From contig NZ_JABDHQ010000007.1 of NCBI RefSeq assembly GCF_018709685.1, positions 62,001 through 126,000 on the forward strand: a stretch of DNA of 64,000 nucleotides. Reading direction: 5' to 3'. The notes below the pieces were generated by a model, which was not told the origin of the DNA, made no database searches, and worked only from the letters and a program-made list of their open reading frames with translations. Both the position numbers and the translations under genes were made by a program. Below are positions 46,061 through 55,295 of this stretch, one piece after another. Origin of the DNA: Akkermansia muciniphila (GTDB lineage Bacteria; Verrucomicrobiota; Verrucomicrobiia; Verrucomicrobiales; Akkermansiaceae). Each line of letters starts with the position of its first letter. The stretch's first letter is position 1.

Positions 46061-47656
46061 TCAATTTCCCGCCAGCGCGTTCCTGACGTGTTCCGTCTGT
46101 TCCCGGTCCGGGATGAGTTCCACAAGCGTCTGGCTGTTTTCAGCCAGGGAGTCAAGCTGGTCGAAGTCCTCCGCCGTGCGGACCACCAGGTAACGCATGC
46201 CCCATTGTTCCGCAATGGCCTTGAAGGAATGGGCGTGGGGCTGCACAAGCAGGTTGCGCATGGCTTCCGGATGGCTGGCCGCTCCGGGCAGGGAGCGGAA
46301 GATGCCGCCCCCGCCGTTGTTGATGACGCCGAGCACGCGGGTTCCCTTGTCCAGTTGGGGGAGGAGGGCCAGCGCGTTGGAGTCATACATGGCGGTCAGG
46401 TCTCCCACAAGCCCCCAGGAGCGGGAACACCGGGCGGAGACCCCCAGAAAGGAGGCGATTTGCCCGTCGATGCCGTTGGCTCCCCGGTTGGCGCGGACGT
46501 TTTCCGTGGGAATGGCCGTCTGGGCAAAGCTGTTCCAGTACCGCACGGGCATGGAGTTGCCCAGGTAAATGCAGTCGCCGTCCGCGGCAAAGCAGGAGAA
46601 GGCGCGCACCATGGCCTGCTCGCTGTCCGGGCAGGTGATGAGCAGTTCCTCCATCAGGGCTTTTTTCCGCTTGTTCATGGCGCGCAGGCCGTTGACGTCC
46701 CCCACGCTGTCCACATCACCCAGCGCGTGCAGAATGGCTTCCAGGTCTCCGGTGACGACGGCGGAGGGCCGGACCAGCCCGGAAAAACCGGTGCGGGTGA
46801 TGGAAAAGACTTCCGTGGAGGGGATGTCCTCCAGGTCACGCCAGAAGCGGGCCACTGGCACGTCCCCTATTCTGAGCAGGACGGCAGGCGGGTTTTCCCG
46901 CAGCAGGGCATCCGCATCCGTCAGGGCCAGGTGCGCCAGTTCCTCCCGCAGGCCGGAGGTGGCATCCGCCACCACAGGGGCTTTCAGTTCATTGGCCAGC
47001 CACAGGGCAGGGGCCTGTTCCGTGGGGTCCAGCCCGCCGAGCATGACCACCAGCCCGCCGCGTGATTTGAAGCGCAGGGCCTGGGCCAGTTCCGCCAGGG
47101 AGCCCCGGAATTCGCTGTCTTCCGGCGGTTCCGCCGGGTAAAGGTCGCAATTGCCGGGGTTCCAGGCGGGGTCCGGGTCCGGCAGGCAGACGTTAATGTG
47201 CAGGGGAGAGGCGTAGTCCCAGTCTTCCAGAATGTCTTCCGGCAGGCTGTCCGGCGTTTCCAGGTCAATCGTGGGCGCGTAAACGCCGAAGATGTCCGCC
47301 TGTTCAATGGCCTGCGGAGCCGCGGAGCCGCGGTAGTCCGCCGGGCGGTCCGCGGTGAGCAGAAGCAGGGGGCGGCGCTCATAGTACGCCTCCACCACGG
47401 CGGGAAGGAGTTCCGCCGCCGCCGTGCCGGACGTGGTGACCACGGCTACGGGCAGCCCCATGTCCTGAACGCGGCCCAGCGCGAAGAAGGCGGCGGACCG
47501 TTCGTCAAAGTGAGTCCATTTCACCAGGTCCTCCGCGGCGGCCAGCATCTGGAGCAGCGCCATGTTGCGCGCGCCGGGGCAGACCACCCATTCACAGATG
47601 CCGCCCAGGCAGCACTGGGCCAGCAGGGATTTGACGAAGGATGCGGAGGTGCTCAC
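46061..47656 (-). CDS. menD: SEPHCHC synthase (menaquinone biosynthesis)
   Basis: A 531-residue thiamine-diphosphate enzyme that joins isochorismate and 2-oxoglutarate in menaquinone synthesis. The N-terminal domain has the usual CPGARNMALLQML and FDERSAAFFALG blocks, with the conserved Glu for ThDP activation in this region. TTSGTAAAELLPAVVEAYY and LLLTADRP follow. The C-terminal ThDP-binding part includes GNSMPVRYWN, NRGANGIDG and GDLTAMYDSNAL with NNGGGGIF. No other men gene is nearby. It begins 5 bp after metG ends, so the two are likely co-transcribed. Menaquinone would be the acceptor for the hydrogenase electrons. Confidence 0.95.
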   Translation of the reverse strand: MSTSASFVKSLLAQCCLGGICEWVVCPGARNMALLQMLAAAEDLVKWTHFDERSAAFFALGRVQDMGLPVAVVTTSGTAAAELLPAVVEAYYERRPLLLLTADRPADYRGSAAPQAIEQADIFGVYAPTIDLETPDSLPEDILEDWDYASPLHINVCLPDPDPAWNPGNCDLYPAEPPEDSEFRGSLAELAQALRFKSRGGLVVMLGGLDPTEQAPALWLANELKAPVVADATSGLREELAHLALTDADALLRENPPAVLLRIGDVPVARFWRDLEDIPSTEVFSITRTGFSGLVRPSAVVTGDLEAILHALGDVDSVGDVNGLRAMNKRKKALMEELLITCPDSEQAMVRAFSCFAADGDCIYLGNSMPVRYWNSFAQTAIPTENVRANRGANGIDGQIASFLGVSARCSRSWGLVGDLTAMYDSNALALLPQLDKGTRVLGVINNGGGGIFRSLPGAASHPEAMRNLLVQPHAHSFKAIAEQWGMRYLVVRTAEDFDQLDSLAENSQTLVELIPDREQTEHVRNALAGN

Positions 47657-47661
47657 GGGAA

Positions 47662-49269
47662 TCAGCCTTGTTTTTTTGCCGCCTTGGCCGCTTTTTCAGC
47701 CAGCTTGGCCTTTTCCTCTTCGGAGAGAATACGCGGGAAGACGGGGGCCGGGTCATTGATGCAGTGGCCTGCGGGAAGGATTCCCCAGGCCAGCGTATCC
47801 GGCGTGCGGCCCTGGAACAGGTCTGCGGCGTTGAGCTGGTCCAGGATGCGGGCGGAAGCGTCCGGCAGGACGCAGCCGATGAGGTAGCCTGTCTGGGCGC
47901 AGCATTCCAGCAGGTGGCGCAGCACGCAGCGGAGGCGTGGCGCGGCGGACTCATCCTTGGCAAGCTGCCAGGGCTGCTGCTGTTCAATGTACGCGTTGCA
48001 GGCGGAAACCTGGGCGTTCAGGGCCGCCAGGGCGTCAGAGACCATGTTGTCATCCATGAATTTGGAGAACAGGGTAACGGCCTGGTCCATGGTGACGCGC
48101 AGGGCCTTGGAGGCCTCGTCATCGTATCCTTCCTCACCGGAGAGGACGGACTCGCAGTAGCGGCGCGTCATGTTGATGGAACGGTTGCACAGGTTGCCGA
48201 GGTCGTTGGCCAGCTCCGTATTGTACAGCATGACCAGGCGGTCCGCGTCAAAGTTGGCGTCCTTTCCGGTGGTGATGTCCCGCACCAGGTAATAGCGCAC
48301 GGGTTCCGGGCCGAACTGTTCCGCGAGCAGGTTGGGGTCCACCACGTTGCCGATGGACTTGGACATTTTTTCTCCGTTGATGTTCCACCAGCCGTGCACG
48401 AGCAGGGTGGGCATTTCCTCGTCGGAGAAGCCCATGGCGTGCAGCATGGCGGGCCAGTATACGCCGTGGGCGGGCACCAGGATGTCCTTGCCTATCACTT
48501 CGCAGTCCGCGGGCCAGAGTTTGGAGAATTCCGGCAGGCCGCTGTCCGGTTCCGCCAGGTACCCGGCGAAGGAGACGTAGTTGATGAGGGCGTCAAACCA
48601 CACGTAGGTGACGAATTCCGGGTCAAACGGAAGTTCGATCCCCCAGGAAAGGCGGCTCTTGGGGCGGGAAATGCAGAGGTCCGAGTCAAAATCGATGGCG
48701 TTGAGCACTTCCGCCTTGCGGAAGGCCGGAAGAACGAAATCGCTGCTTTTTTCCACGAACCGCTTCATCCACTCCACATGGTCCGTCAGGCGGAAGTACC
48801 AGTTTTCTTCCTCCAGTTCCACTACTTCACCCCATTCCGGGCCAAAGTTGCCTTCCGCGTCCCGTTCCTTGTCCGTCAGGAATTGTTCCTGCCGCACGGA
48901 GTAGAACCCCTTGTAGGATTTTTTGTAAAGCTGCCCCCTGTCTTTCAGGTTCGTCAGGATTTTCTGCACGCAGGCCTTGTGGCGCGGGTCCGTGGTGGAG
49001 GCCCATCCGTCATTGCTGATGCCCAGGCGCTCCCACAGAGCCAGGAATTTGGCCGTGATGTTGTTCACATGCTCCTGCGGCGTAATGCCCAGTTTTTCCG
49101 CCGTTTGCTGTACTTTCTGCCCGTGCTGGTCCACCCCGGTCAGGAAATAGACTTCCTCCCCCTTCATCCGGTGCCAGCGCGCGAGAACGTCCGCAAGGAC
49201 TTTTTCATAGGCGTGCCCGATGTGGGGCGGTCCGTTGGTGTAGTCAATGGCCGTGGTGATATAGTACAT
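47662..49269 (-). CDS. metG: Methionyl-tRNA synthetase
   Basis: A 535-residue class I aminoacyl-tRNA synthetase that charges tRNA-Met. The HIGH motif is HIGH at 16-19 and the KMSKS loop is KMSKS near residue 303 (GEKMSKSIGNVV). The anticodon-binding helical domain follows and there is no C-terminal dimerisation domain. In the connective region where many MetRS enzymes have CxxC zinc knuckles, this protein has GFYSVRQEQFLTDKERD and no cysteine pairs, so it belongs to a zinc-free subtype. The start at 49269 fits the family opening (MYYITTAIDY). Confidence 0.96.
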   Translation of the reverse strand: MYYITTAIDYTNGPPHIGHAYEKVLADVLARWHRMKGEEVYFLTGVDQHGQKVQQTAEKLGITPQEHVNNITAKFLALWERLGISNDGWASTTDPRHKACVQKILTNLKDRGQLYKKSYKGFYSVRQEQFLTDKERDAEGNFGPEWGEVVELEEENWYFRLTDHVEWMKRFVEKSSDFVLPAFRKAEVLNAIDFDSDLCISRPKSRLSWGIELPFDPEFVTYVWFDALINYVSFAGYLAEPDSGLPEFSKLWPADCEVIGKDILVPAHGVYWPAMLHAMGFSDEEMPTLLVHGWWNINGEKMSKSIGNVVDPNLLAEQFGPEPVRYYLVRDITTGKDANFDADRLVMLYNTELANDLGNLCNRSINMTRRYCESVLSGEEGYDDEASKALRVTMDQAVTLFSKFMDDNMVSDALAALNAQVSACNAYIEQQQPWQLAKDESAAPRLRCVLRHLLECCAQTGYLIGCVLPDASARILDQLNAADLFQGRTPDTLAWGILPAGHCINDPAPVFPRILSEEEKAKLAEKAAKAAKKQG

Positions 49270-49450
49270 GCGGGGAACGATACTCCTTTCCTTTTATTTT
49301 GCAAGCAAAGTCATTCCCTGCCAGTGTTCGGGGAATGAAGCCGGCGTTTGCCCGGATGCCGAAGGTTTTTTCCCGGACGGCCCCGGGACGGCATGAAAAG
49401 AGGCGCCTGGCCGCCCTTTTCTTTCCATGACTCTTTGATGCGGGAAGGGA

Positions 49451-49636
49451 TTAGTCTTTCTTCAGGAAAGCTATCACGAGGAAAATAAAAGCAATGATGG
49501 TGAGCGCGATGGATAAAAGCGCAATTGTTTTTGTTGCCCAGATGGTTGTGTCTATGGTCAATGCCGCAGTCACCATGGAGAAACCGAAAATAATGGAAAA
49601 GGCGATTCTATTCATATCCTTGCCATAATAATCCAT
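49451..49636 (-). CDS. Small two-helix membrane protein
   Basis: A short protein (about 61 residues from the ATG at 49636, or 54 from the ATG at 49615) with two hydrophobic helices: AFSIIFGFSMVTAALTI, then a second covering IALLSIALTIIAFIFLVIAFL. It ends in Lys-Lys-Asp. A longer frame runs to 49750 but its extra part is Arg/Pro-rich and unconvincing. Function unknown. It is flanked by metG upstream of its 3' end and by a gene of the same strand at 49824. Confidence 0.5.
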   Translation of the reverse strand: MDYYGKDMNRIAFSIIFGFSMVTAALTIDTTIWATKTIALLSIALTIIAFIFLVIAFLKKD

Positions 49637-49823
49637 TTTTTCTTGAAGACAATCATTTACAGGCGTTTCCTGCAAATGGGGGATTCCAGCTCTTTTTTGA
49701 GTGCACCGCTCCGGCGTGCGGAGAGCAGGCCTGCTGAAGGTTCTCTCCATGACAGGGCAAAGGGGGGCGTGAAAGCCCCCCTTTCCTGAATGAACCGTGC
49801 CGGACGGACCCGGGCTTCTGTGA

Positions 49824-51005
49824 TCAGAAGCCGCGCACCCGGTAGGCCTCTTCCAGCTGGTTGAGCGCCTGTTCCAGGATGGAGCGTGGGCAGCCCGCGT
49901 TCAGGCGCATGAATCCTTCCCCTTCCTTGCCGAAGATGGAGCCGTCATTCAGGGCCAGGCGCGCTCCGTCCACAAAGAAGTCCGCCAGTTCCTCCTGGGA
50001 AAGGCCCAGTTCCCGGCAGTCCAGGAAAACCAGGTAGGAGGCGTCCGGAAGCATGGCCTTGATTTTAGGCATGCGGCGGCGCAGTTCCCGGTCAATGAAC
50101 AGGATGTTTTCCTGAATGTAGTCCAGCGCCTGCTTGAGCCATTCCTCCCCTTCCGGGCCGGAGTAAGCGCTGATGAGCCCCTCATACGCAAAGACGTGGC
50201 CTTCCGCCAGCTCCCTGCCGCTGACAAAGCTCTGGTATTTCCCGAAGAGGGCCGGATTCTGGCAAATCAAGTAGGAACTGCCCAGGCCGGGCACGTTGAA
50301 GGCCTTGCTGGGCGCCATGTACGTGACGGAGTTCATGCGCGCCTGTCCGGAGACGGTGGCGAACACGGTGTGCGTGTGGCCGGGAAGGGCCAGGTCCGCG
50401 TGAATCTCGTCAGAGACGACCAGCGTACCGCTTTCCGCGCAGATTTCCGCCACGCGGCGCAGTTCCTCCGGGCTCCACACGCGGCCTCCGGGGTTGTGCG
50501 GATTGCACAGGATGAACATGCGGCAGCCGCGGACGGCCTCCTGCATGTGGTCAAAGTCCATGCGGTAGCGCCCTTCTTCCAGGATAAGGGGGTTGTTCAC
50601 GATTTCCCGGCCATTTTCCCGGATAATCATGGCGAAGGGATGGTACACGGGCGGCTGGATCATGATCTTGTCCCCCGGTTCCGTGAAGCACTGGATGGCG
50701 CTGGAGATGCCGGGAACGATGCCCGGCGCGAAGCCTATTTCCGAGGCGCGCACTTCCCAGCCGTGGCGGCGGCCCACCCAGTCCCGGATGGCTTCAAAAA
50801 AGGCGCGTGGCTTGACGGTGTACCCCAAAAGCTCATGCTCACAACGGCGGCGGATGGCCTCCATGATGAACGGGGGCGTTTTAAAGTCCATGTCCGCCAC
50901 CCACAGGGGGAGCAGGTCATCCCGGCCCCAGCGGGGCAGCAGGGCTTCATATTTCAGGGCGCCGGTGCCGCGGCGGTCGATCACTTCGTCAAAGTCGTAC
51001 TGCAT
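49824..51005 (-). CDS. MalY/PatB-type aminotransferase (cystathionine beta-lyase-like)
   Basis: A 393-residue fold-type I PLP enzyme of the MalY/PatB group, which cleaves C-S bonds of cystathionine or cysteine conjugates and sometimes acts as an aminotransferase. The start is typical (YDFDEVIDRRGTGALKY). Group blocks include LPLWVADMDFKTPP, CNPHNPGGRVW and the PLP-lysine motif APSKAFNVPGL with K234. It starts 23 bp after the fucU stop on the same strand. The substrate is uncertain. Confidence 0.92.
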   Translation of the reverse strand: MQYDFDEVIDRRGTGALKYEALLPRWGRDDLLPLWVADMDFKTPPFIMEAIRRRCEHELLGYTVKPRAFFEAIRDWVGRRHGWEVRASEIGFAPGIVPGISSAIQCFTEPGDKIMIQPPVYHPFAMIIRENGREIVNNPLILEEGRYRMDFDHMQEAVRGCRMFILCNPHNPGGRVWSPEELRRVAEICAESGTLVVSDEIHADLALPGHTHTVFATVSGQARMNSVTYMAPSKAFNVPGLGSSYLICQNPALFGKYQSFVSGRELAEGHVFAYEGLISAYSGPEGEEWLKQALDYIQENILFIDRELRRRMPKIKAMLPDASYLVFLDCRELGLSQEELADFFVDGARLALNDGSIFGKEGEGFMRLNAGCPRSILEQALNQLEEAYRVRGF

Positions 51006-51028
51006 GGATTTGTCCGCGTAGGCAAGTG

Positions 51029-51448
51029 TCAGGAGATGGGGGTAACGCCTTTCTTCAGGATGATATTGCCGTATTTGGCGGTTTCTCCGGTGATGACCAC
51101 GGCATAGGCCTTTTTGGCCCGTTCATAAAAGGCGTAGCGCTCCATTTGCTCAATGTCCCCGTCATAGTTCAGGGCCTTGCGGTATTTGTCCTCCACCGCG
51201 GGGTCCAGGGAATCTCCCGGAACCGGGGCCATCATGATGACGGGGGTGGCGTATGCGTCCAGTTCGAAGAGGGGGATGACGGCGGCCAGCAGGGCGTCCG
51301 CTTCCAGTCCGTCCGCCCTCAGCACCGTGGGGTTGAAGGTGTGGCCGGGAAAGTGGGCGTCTGAAAAGACGATTTCATCGCCATGCCCCATTTCCGCCAG
51401 GATTTTCAGCAGGGAGGGGCTGATGAGGGGAGAAATATTTTTTAACAT
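51029..51448 (-). CDS. fucU: L-fucose mutarotase
   Basis: A 139-residue member of the RbsD/FucU family that interconverts alpha- and beta-L-fucose. The ATG at 51448 gives the usual start ([26 protein letters not shown]), with the catalytic H22 in GHGD, and then [11 protein letters not shown]. The C-terminal [10 protein letters not shown] block is also typical of FucU rather than RbsD. The upstream neighbour is a sugar-kinase-like gene, which fits salvage of mucin-derived sugars. No fucose isomerase or kinase is in the window. Confidence 0.9.
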   Translation of the reverse strand: MLKNISPLISPSLLKILAEMGHGDEIVFSDAHFPGHTFNPTVLRADGLEADALLAAVIPLFELDAYATPVIMMAPVPGDSLDPAVEDKYRKALNYDGDIEQMERYAFYERAKKAYAVVITGETAKYGNIILKKGVTPIS

Positions 51449-51520
51449 GCGCGGGAGTATACCAAACACCCGCGTTCGGAGACGATCACAAAATCAGGTG
51501 TCCGTTATATTAGTTCTCCG

Positions 51521-52669
51521 TCAGCGGGAGGCCGCGTGAAAGCAGCGCCGGACGCATTCTTCCATTTCCGGCATTTGCTCTTCCATGCTTTCCACCAGCT
51601 TGAGCTGGGTGCGCGCCCGGTGCAGGTTATGGCGGTTCCGCTCCGTTTTAAAGTAAACGTCCCCTTCCAGGTAGTCCGTCAGGAAGCGGATGCCGGTTTC
51701 CAGCGTGATGAGCACCCCGGAAAAGGCCAGTTTGGAAACTTCCAGCGGCGTGATGAAGTCTCTGGCAGCGTCCAGGTAACCCCTGGTTACGGCTTCAAAC
51801 ATGGGCATGCGCAGGAAGGTTTTGTCCAGGTCTTCTTCATCCTCCGCCGCGGGAGAGGTCATGGTGCGCACCATGTCCCCAAAGTCGTACAGCACGCTGC
51901 CGGGCATCACCGTGTCCAGGTCAATGACGCAGACGGCCTTGTCCGTTTCCTTGTCCAGCATCACGTTGTTGATCTTGGTATCGTTGTGCACGATTCTGAC
52001 GGGGAGTTCCCCCCGTTCCTGAAGGTCCAGCAGGACATCCACATACCGTTCCCGGCGGCGGATGAAGTCCAGCTCCCTCCGGCAGGAGTCCAGTCTTCCG
52101 CGGGAATCGTGGGCAGCCGCTTTTTCCAGGCGGTCAAAGCGCCTGCGGGTATGGTGGAAGAACGGGATGGTCTCATGGATGTCTTCCGGATTCATGTCGC
52201 ACAGGAGCTGCTGGAACGCGCCAAAGGCGCGGGCCGCTTCATAAGCCTGGCGGGGATGTTCCGCCACGTCAAACGTATGGGTGCTCTCAATGCAGTTGTA
52301 GCAGCGCCAGAAGCCGGAGCCGGGAATTTCCAGGTACTTGCGGCCTCCGCGGGCGGAATACAGGTTAAGCGTCTGGCGGAAGGGCGTTTTCAGCACCCGG
52401 AGCATTTTCCACCGGATGTGGTTGGTCACCTTCTCCACGTTGTGCATCACGTCCCGTGGGCACTGGAAGACGGCGTCATTGACGCGCTGAAAGATGTAGC
52501 GGTCCGTGGTGCCGTCCATTTTCCGGTAGGCGGCCCGGAAGGTCAGGTTGATATGGCCGCTGTTGATGGTGTCGCAATGGAGGAATTCCCCGGCAATGGC
52601 GAAGGCGTCGCCCAGGGCGGCAACCTGCTCCTGGAGGGAATCAGTATGGAAAACGGCGGACAGGGGCAT
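51521..52669 (-). CDS. Phosphotransferase, probable N-acetylhexosamine 1-kinase type
   Basis: A 382-residue protein of the aminoglycoside-phosphotransferase/choline-kinase superfamily. The catalytic loop is HNDTKINNVML (D230 in the HND motif), and the metal-binding block is VCVIDLDTVMPG about 20 residues later. The overall layout and DTINSGHINLTF opening recall bifidobacterial N-acetylhexosamine 1-kinase (NahK), which phosphorylates GlcNAc or GalNAc at C1. That assignment is from memory of the family and needs a search. The neighbouring fucU supports a host-glycan salvage role. The start could be the Met at 52669. Confidence 0.75.
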   Translation of the reverse strand: MPLSAVFHTDSLQEQVAALGDAFAIAGEFLHCDTINSGHINLTFRAAYRKMDGTTDRYIFQRVNDAVFQCPRDVMHNVEKVTNHIRWKMLRVLKTPFRQTLNLYSARGGRKYLEIPGSGFWRCYNCIESTHTFDVAEHPRQAYEAARAFGAFQQLLCDMNPEDIHETIPFFHHTRRRFDRLEKAAAHDSRGRLDSCRRELDFIRRRERYVDVLLDLQERGELPVRIVHNDTKINNVMLDKETDKAVCVIDLDTVMPGSVLYDFGDMVRTMTSPAAEDEEDLDKTFLRMPMFEAVTRGYLDAARDFITPLEVSKLAFSGVLITLETGIRFLTDYLEGDVYFKTERNRHNLHRARTQLKLVESMEEQMPEMEECVRRCFHAASR

Positions 52670-52746
52670 GGCAGGAAAGAGAAGCAGGCCCCCGGCGCAT
52701 TGCTTGGAAGCGCCGGAGGCCGCAGGGATATGGATGAAGGGGAGGC

Positions 52747-53664
52747 TTAGAAGGAGTAGGTAACCCCCAGGCCCGCTACAAACGTGAAGTTGTGGTAGAT
52801 CTGGACGGGGGCTCCCAGGGAATAACGTTCGGTATAGATGCGGTGGTTGGCCGTCCTGCCGCCGTTGCCCAGCCAGACGGTGCTGATGAACGGGGTAAGG
52901 ACCAGGCGGTCTACCGTTTTAAAGGGAACGGCCACGGTCAGGCCGATGCCCTGCGTTCCGTTGTCATTAATGGAAGTTCGGTCAAAATAACCGGCGGTAG
53001 CGTTCCACGTTCCCGCCACGATGAGGGAGACGGCCTGGTTAAAGTCATATTTGTAGCCCAGGGTGTTGGTGAACCACCAGCCGGACATCCAGCGGAAGGT
53101 GTACTGGACGCGGCAGTCCCAGAAGAAGTTTTCAAGCCCCTTGCCGAACTCGTGATGGATGTCCAGGACGAAGCTGTGCTCCTCAGCGCGGGCGTGGTCA
53201 AACGCCGGGAAGCCGGAGGTTTCTCCCAGGTGGCCGTTCATCAGGCCGGGCAGGCCGCCGTTGACGAACTGGTAGCCCAGGGAGGCTATGGTATACTCGC
53301 TGAACTTGCGGGTGACGCCCAGCAGGGCCGTAGATTCATCGGAGATGCCGATGTGGCTGTGGGTCAGGTTGTTCTGGGTCAGCCACTCGTATTTCAGCCC
53401 GGCAAGCACGGCGTATTTGTCATTGAGGTCATAGGAGCCGACGGCCGCCACGGGGATAGTGTGGTTGGTTCCGGAAAACTCAAAGGAAAGGCCTCGGCTG
53501 ACGTATTCGGTAGCGTAGCCCGTCGCCAGCATGGCGGAAAACGGGCGGGAGGCGTCATAAGAGGCATTCAGCGCCCGGAGGGGGACATGAATATCTGCGG
53601 AAGCCATACCGGCGAGAGAGAAAGCCGCCGCGCACACGGTTGCGGTAATAGTTGTATATTGCAT
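52747..53664 (-). CDS. Outer-membrane beta-barrel protein (TorF-like putative porin)
   Basis: A 305-residue protein with a signal peptide ending ASA and a body of alternating amphipathic strands. The block MLATGYATEYVSRGLSF near residue 45 recalls the start of Gcw_chp/TorF-type barrels, and the protein ends in Phe as outer-membrane barrels do (GLGVTYSF). Aromatic girdle residues are frequent. It is the last gene before the polysaccharide locus and is transcribed on the same strand. The solute is unknown. Confidence 0.7.
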   Translation of the reverse strand: MQYTTITATVCAAAFSLAGMASADIHVPLRALNASYDASRPFSAMLATGYATEYVSRGLSFEFSGTNHTIPVAAVGSYDLNDKYAVLAGLKYEWLTQNNLTHSHIGISDESTALLGVTRKFSEYTIASLGYQFVNGGLPGLMNGHLGETSGFPAFDHARAEEHSFVLDIHHEFGKGLENFFWDCRVQYTFRWMSGWWFTNTLGYKYDFNQAVSLIVAGTWNATAGYFDRTSINDNGTQGIGLTVAVPFKTVDRLVLTPFISTVWLGNGGRTANHRIYTERYSLGAPVQIYHNFTFVAGLGVTYSF

Positions 53665-53754
53665 GTTTCGCCGCCATAGTAATGATGCCGTTCAATTCCG
53701 CAAGACATTCTTTAGGAAATTGAAAGAATTTACAGTTAAATTTACGCCGTGAAG

Positions 53755-54921
53755 TTATGATGGAATGCTCCGGAGAATCCATTGCTTCAATTTTGACAGG
53801 ACGGCCTCCAATTTAACGGAAAGTTCCCGGATATGGAGCAGGCGGAACAAGACGCTCCGGACGGAGTCGATCATGCTGCATGCCAGGTAGATGCCCAGGC
53901 TTGCCCCCAGCGCTCCCGCGGCCATGATGTACCAGGGGGAATCCTGCAGCACGGCAAACCGTCCCGTCATCAGATGGCGTCCCACAAGCGGGTTGTCGTG
54001 AATGAGGTAAACGGCAAAGGAAAGAGGGGCGAAGAAGGAAATCAGGCGGATGGCCGTTCTGCTGGTGATCCGCATGCGCGCGCAGGCCTGGAGCAGGAAG
54101 AAGGAGCACAGGCAGCAGAACGGCGCCGTATAAACGGCAAAGAGTTTTTCTGAAATGCCCTGCCGGAAGGGAAGGTAATCCCATCCCAGCATGCCCGCCG
54201 TAGCCAGAAGGCAGCAAAGTAAATAATAAAACACAGGCCGTTTTAACGCGCCCCATAACTGGAAATGGCTGATGCAGCCTCCCGCAACGTACAGGCAGCC
54301 CAGCCAGAGGGCGCTGTATCCGCCATGGGTGAGCCAGTCCTCATTTCCGGAGATGGTGGACAGCAGGGAGAAAATAATGAAGATCAGCAGGCAAAGCCAT
54401 TTGGCGGATTCCCTGCCAAGGGAACGGATGAGCGTATTCAGGAAAGGAATAAGGAAAAACAGGACGGCGTAAGCCGTAAAGTACCAATAGGCCTTGCGTA
54501 GAACAGGAAAGAAGGCCTGAAACATTCCCTTAAGGTTTACGCTTCCCGGTACGAGCCATTTAAATAAAAAGGTTATTACAACGGTGTAAAAGAAAACCTG
54601 AAACCATAAATTGATAAAACGGGAAATGCGGTGCGGCACCCTGATGCCCACATACCCTGTAATAAGCGCAAAACTGTTGACCGCGCAGAAGGCGCTAAGT
54701 TCAAGAAACCATGAAACCGCGTAATTGGGAGTTCCCAGGGTGTTGTTGTCCAGATTGCCCGCCTCCCCCCATTTGAGCACGTGCATAAGAACCACAAAGA
54801 ACATGGACAGGCATCTGAGAAAATCAAGGCCGTAGTTCCTGGAGTGGGCGGGGCCCCCCATGGGCAGCACCAGGGGCGCGGAGTTTTCTTCCTCTGCCCG
54901 CATTTCTTTGCGGCGGTTCAT
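53755..54921 (-). CDS. Acyltransferase-3 membrane protein (surface glycan modification)
   Basis: A 388-residue multi-pass membrane protein of the acyltransferase-3 family, which O-acetylates sugars of surface polysaccharides. The first helix carries the family signature (YGLDFLRCLSMFFVVLMHV) with its conserved Arg and His. About ten hydrophobic segments follow. The start overlaps the stop of the HTH gene by 4 bp (ATGA), so the two are translated together. It lies at the 3' end of the locus, separated from the other members by a 547-bp gap. Confidence 0.85.
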   Translation of the reverse strand: MNRRKEMRAEEENSAPLVLPMGGPAHSRNYGLDFLRCLSMFFVVLMHVLKWGEAGNLDNNTLGTPNYAVSWFLELSAFCAVNSFALITGYVGIRVPHRISRFINLWFQVFFYTVVITFLFKWLVPGSVNLKGMFQAFFPVLRKAYWYFTAYAVLFFLIPFLNTLIRSLGRESAKWLCLLIFIIFSLLSTISGNEDWLTHGGYSALWLGCLYVAGGCISHFQLWGALKRPVFYYLLCCLLATAGMLGWDYLPFRQGISEKLFAVYTAPFCCLCSFFLLQACARMRITSRTAIRLISFFAPLSFAVYLIHDNPLVGRHLMTGRFAVLQDSPWYIMAAGALGASLGIYLACSMIDSVRSVLFRLLHIRELSVKLEAVLSKLKQWILRSIPS

Positions 54922-55295
54922 TGGGCTGCTTCCTTCTCGTCTGCGGGGTTTTTCGCGGCCGCTTCCACGGCCCGCGCCAGGAATTCCTCCATCGTGAGGT
55001 TTTGACGGACGGCGGTCTTCATGGCAAGGTTGAGCACCCTGTTGCTCAGGGGAACCGTGATGAGGGAGGAAACCTCACGGGCGGCGCCCACGGATTCCTG
55101 GCCGTCCATGAAACGCCTGATGAGGATTTGGGCGTGGCGGGAGAGTTTTTTCCTGACAAAATAATTGTCAATGGCGCTTCTGTTCATGCCAATGGCTGAA
55201 GCCAGGGCGGAGCGGCTGACATGGTTTTCCGCCATCCAGCGTCCCAGCTCCAAAATATCCACAAGAGGTTCGTCCATGTGGGGTACTTTGCTCAT
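54918..55295 (-). CDS. Small HTH protein coupled to an acyltransferase
   Basis: A 125-residue protein. Residues about 12-55 look like a Cro/CI-type helix-turn-helix (ELGRWMAENHVSRSALASAIG, with NRSAIDNYF as the recognition helix). The C-terminal half is helical and charged, with an Ala/Glu-rich end. A Met at residue 7 is an alternative start. It overlaps the acyltransferase gene by ATGA, so it is part of the same operon and may regulate it or the neighbouring polysaccharide genes. Regulatory function is inferred from the fold resemblance only. Confidence 0.65.
   Translation of the reverse strand: MSKVPHMDEPLVDILELGRWMAENHVSRSALASAIGMNRSAIDNYFVRKKLSRHAQILIRRFMDGQESVGAAREVSSLITVPLSNRVLNLAMKTAVRQNLTMEEFLARAVEAAAKNPADEKEAAQ

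Noticed and set aside
45573-46064. Minus-strand frame of 163 codons after menD
   Set aside because: Arg/Pro/Ala-rich, overlaps the exported-protein gene on the other strand, and has no family features.
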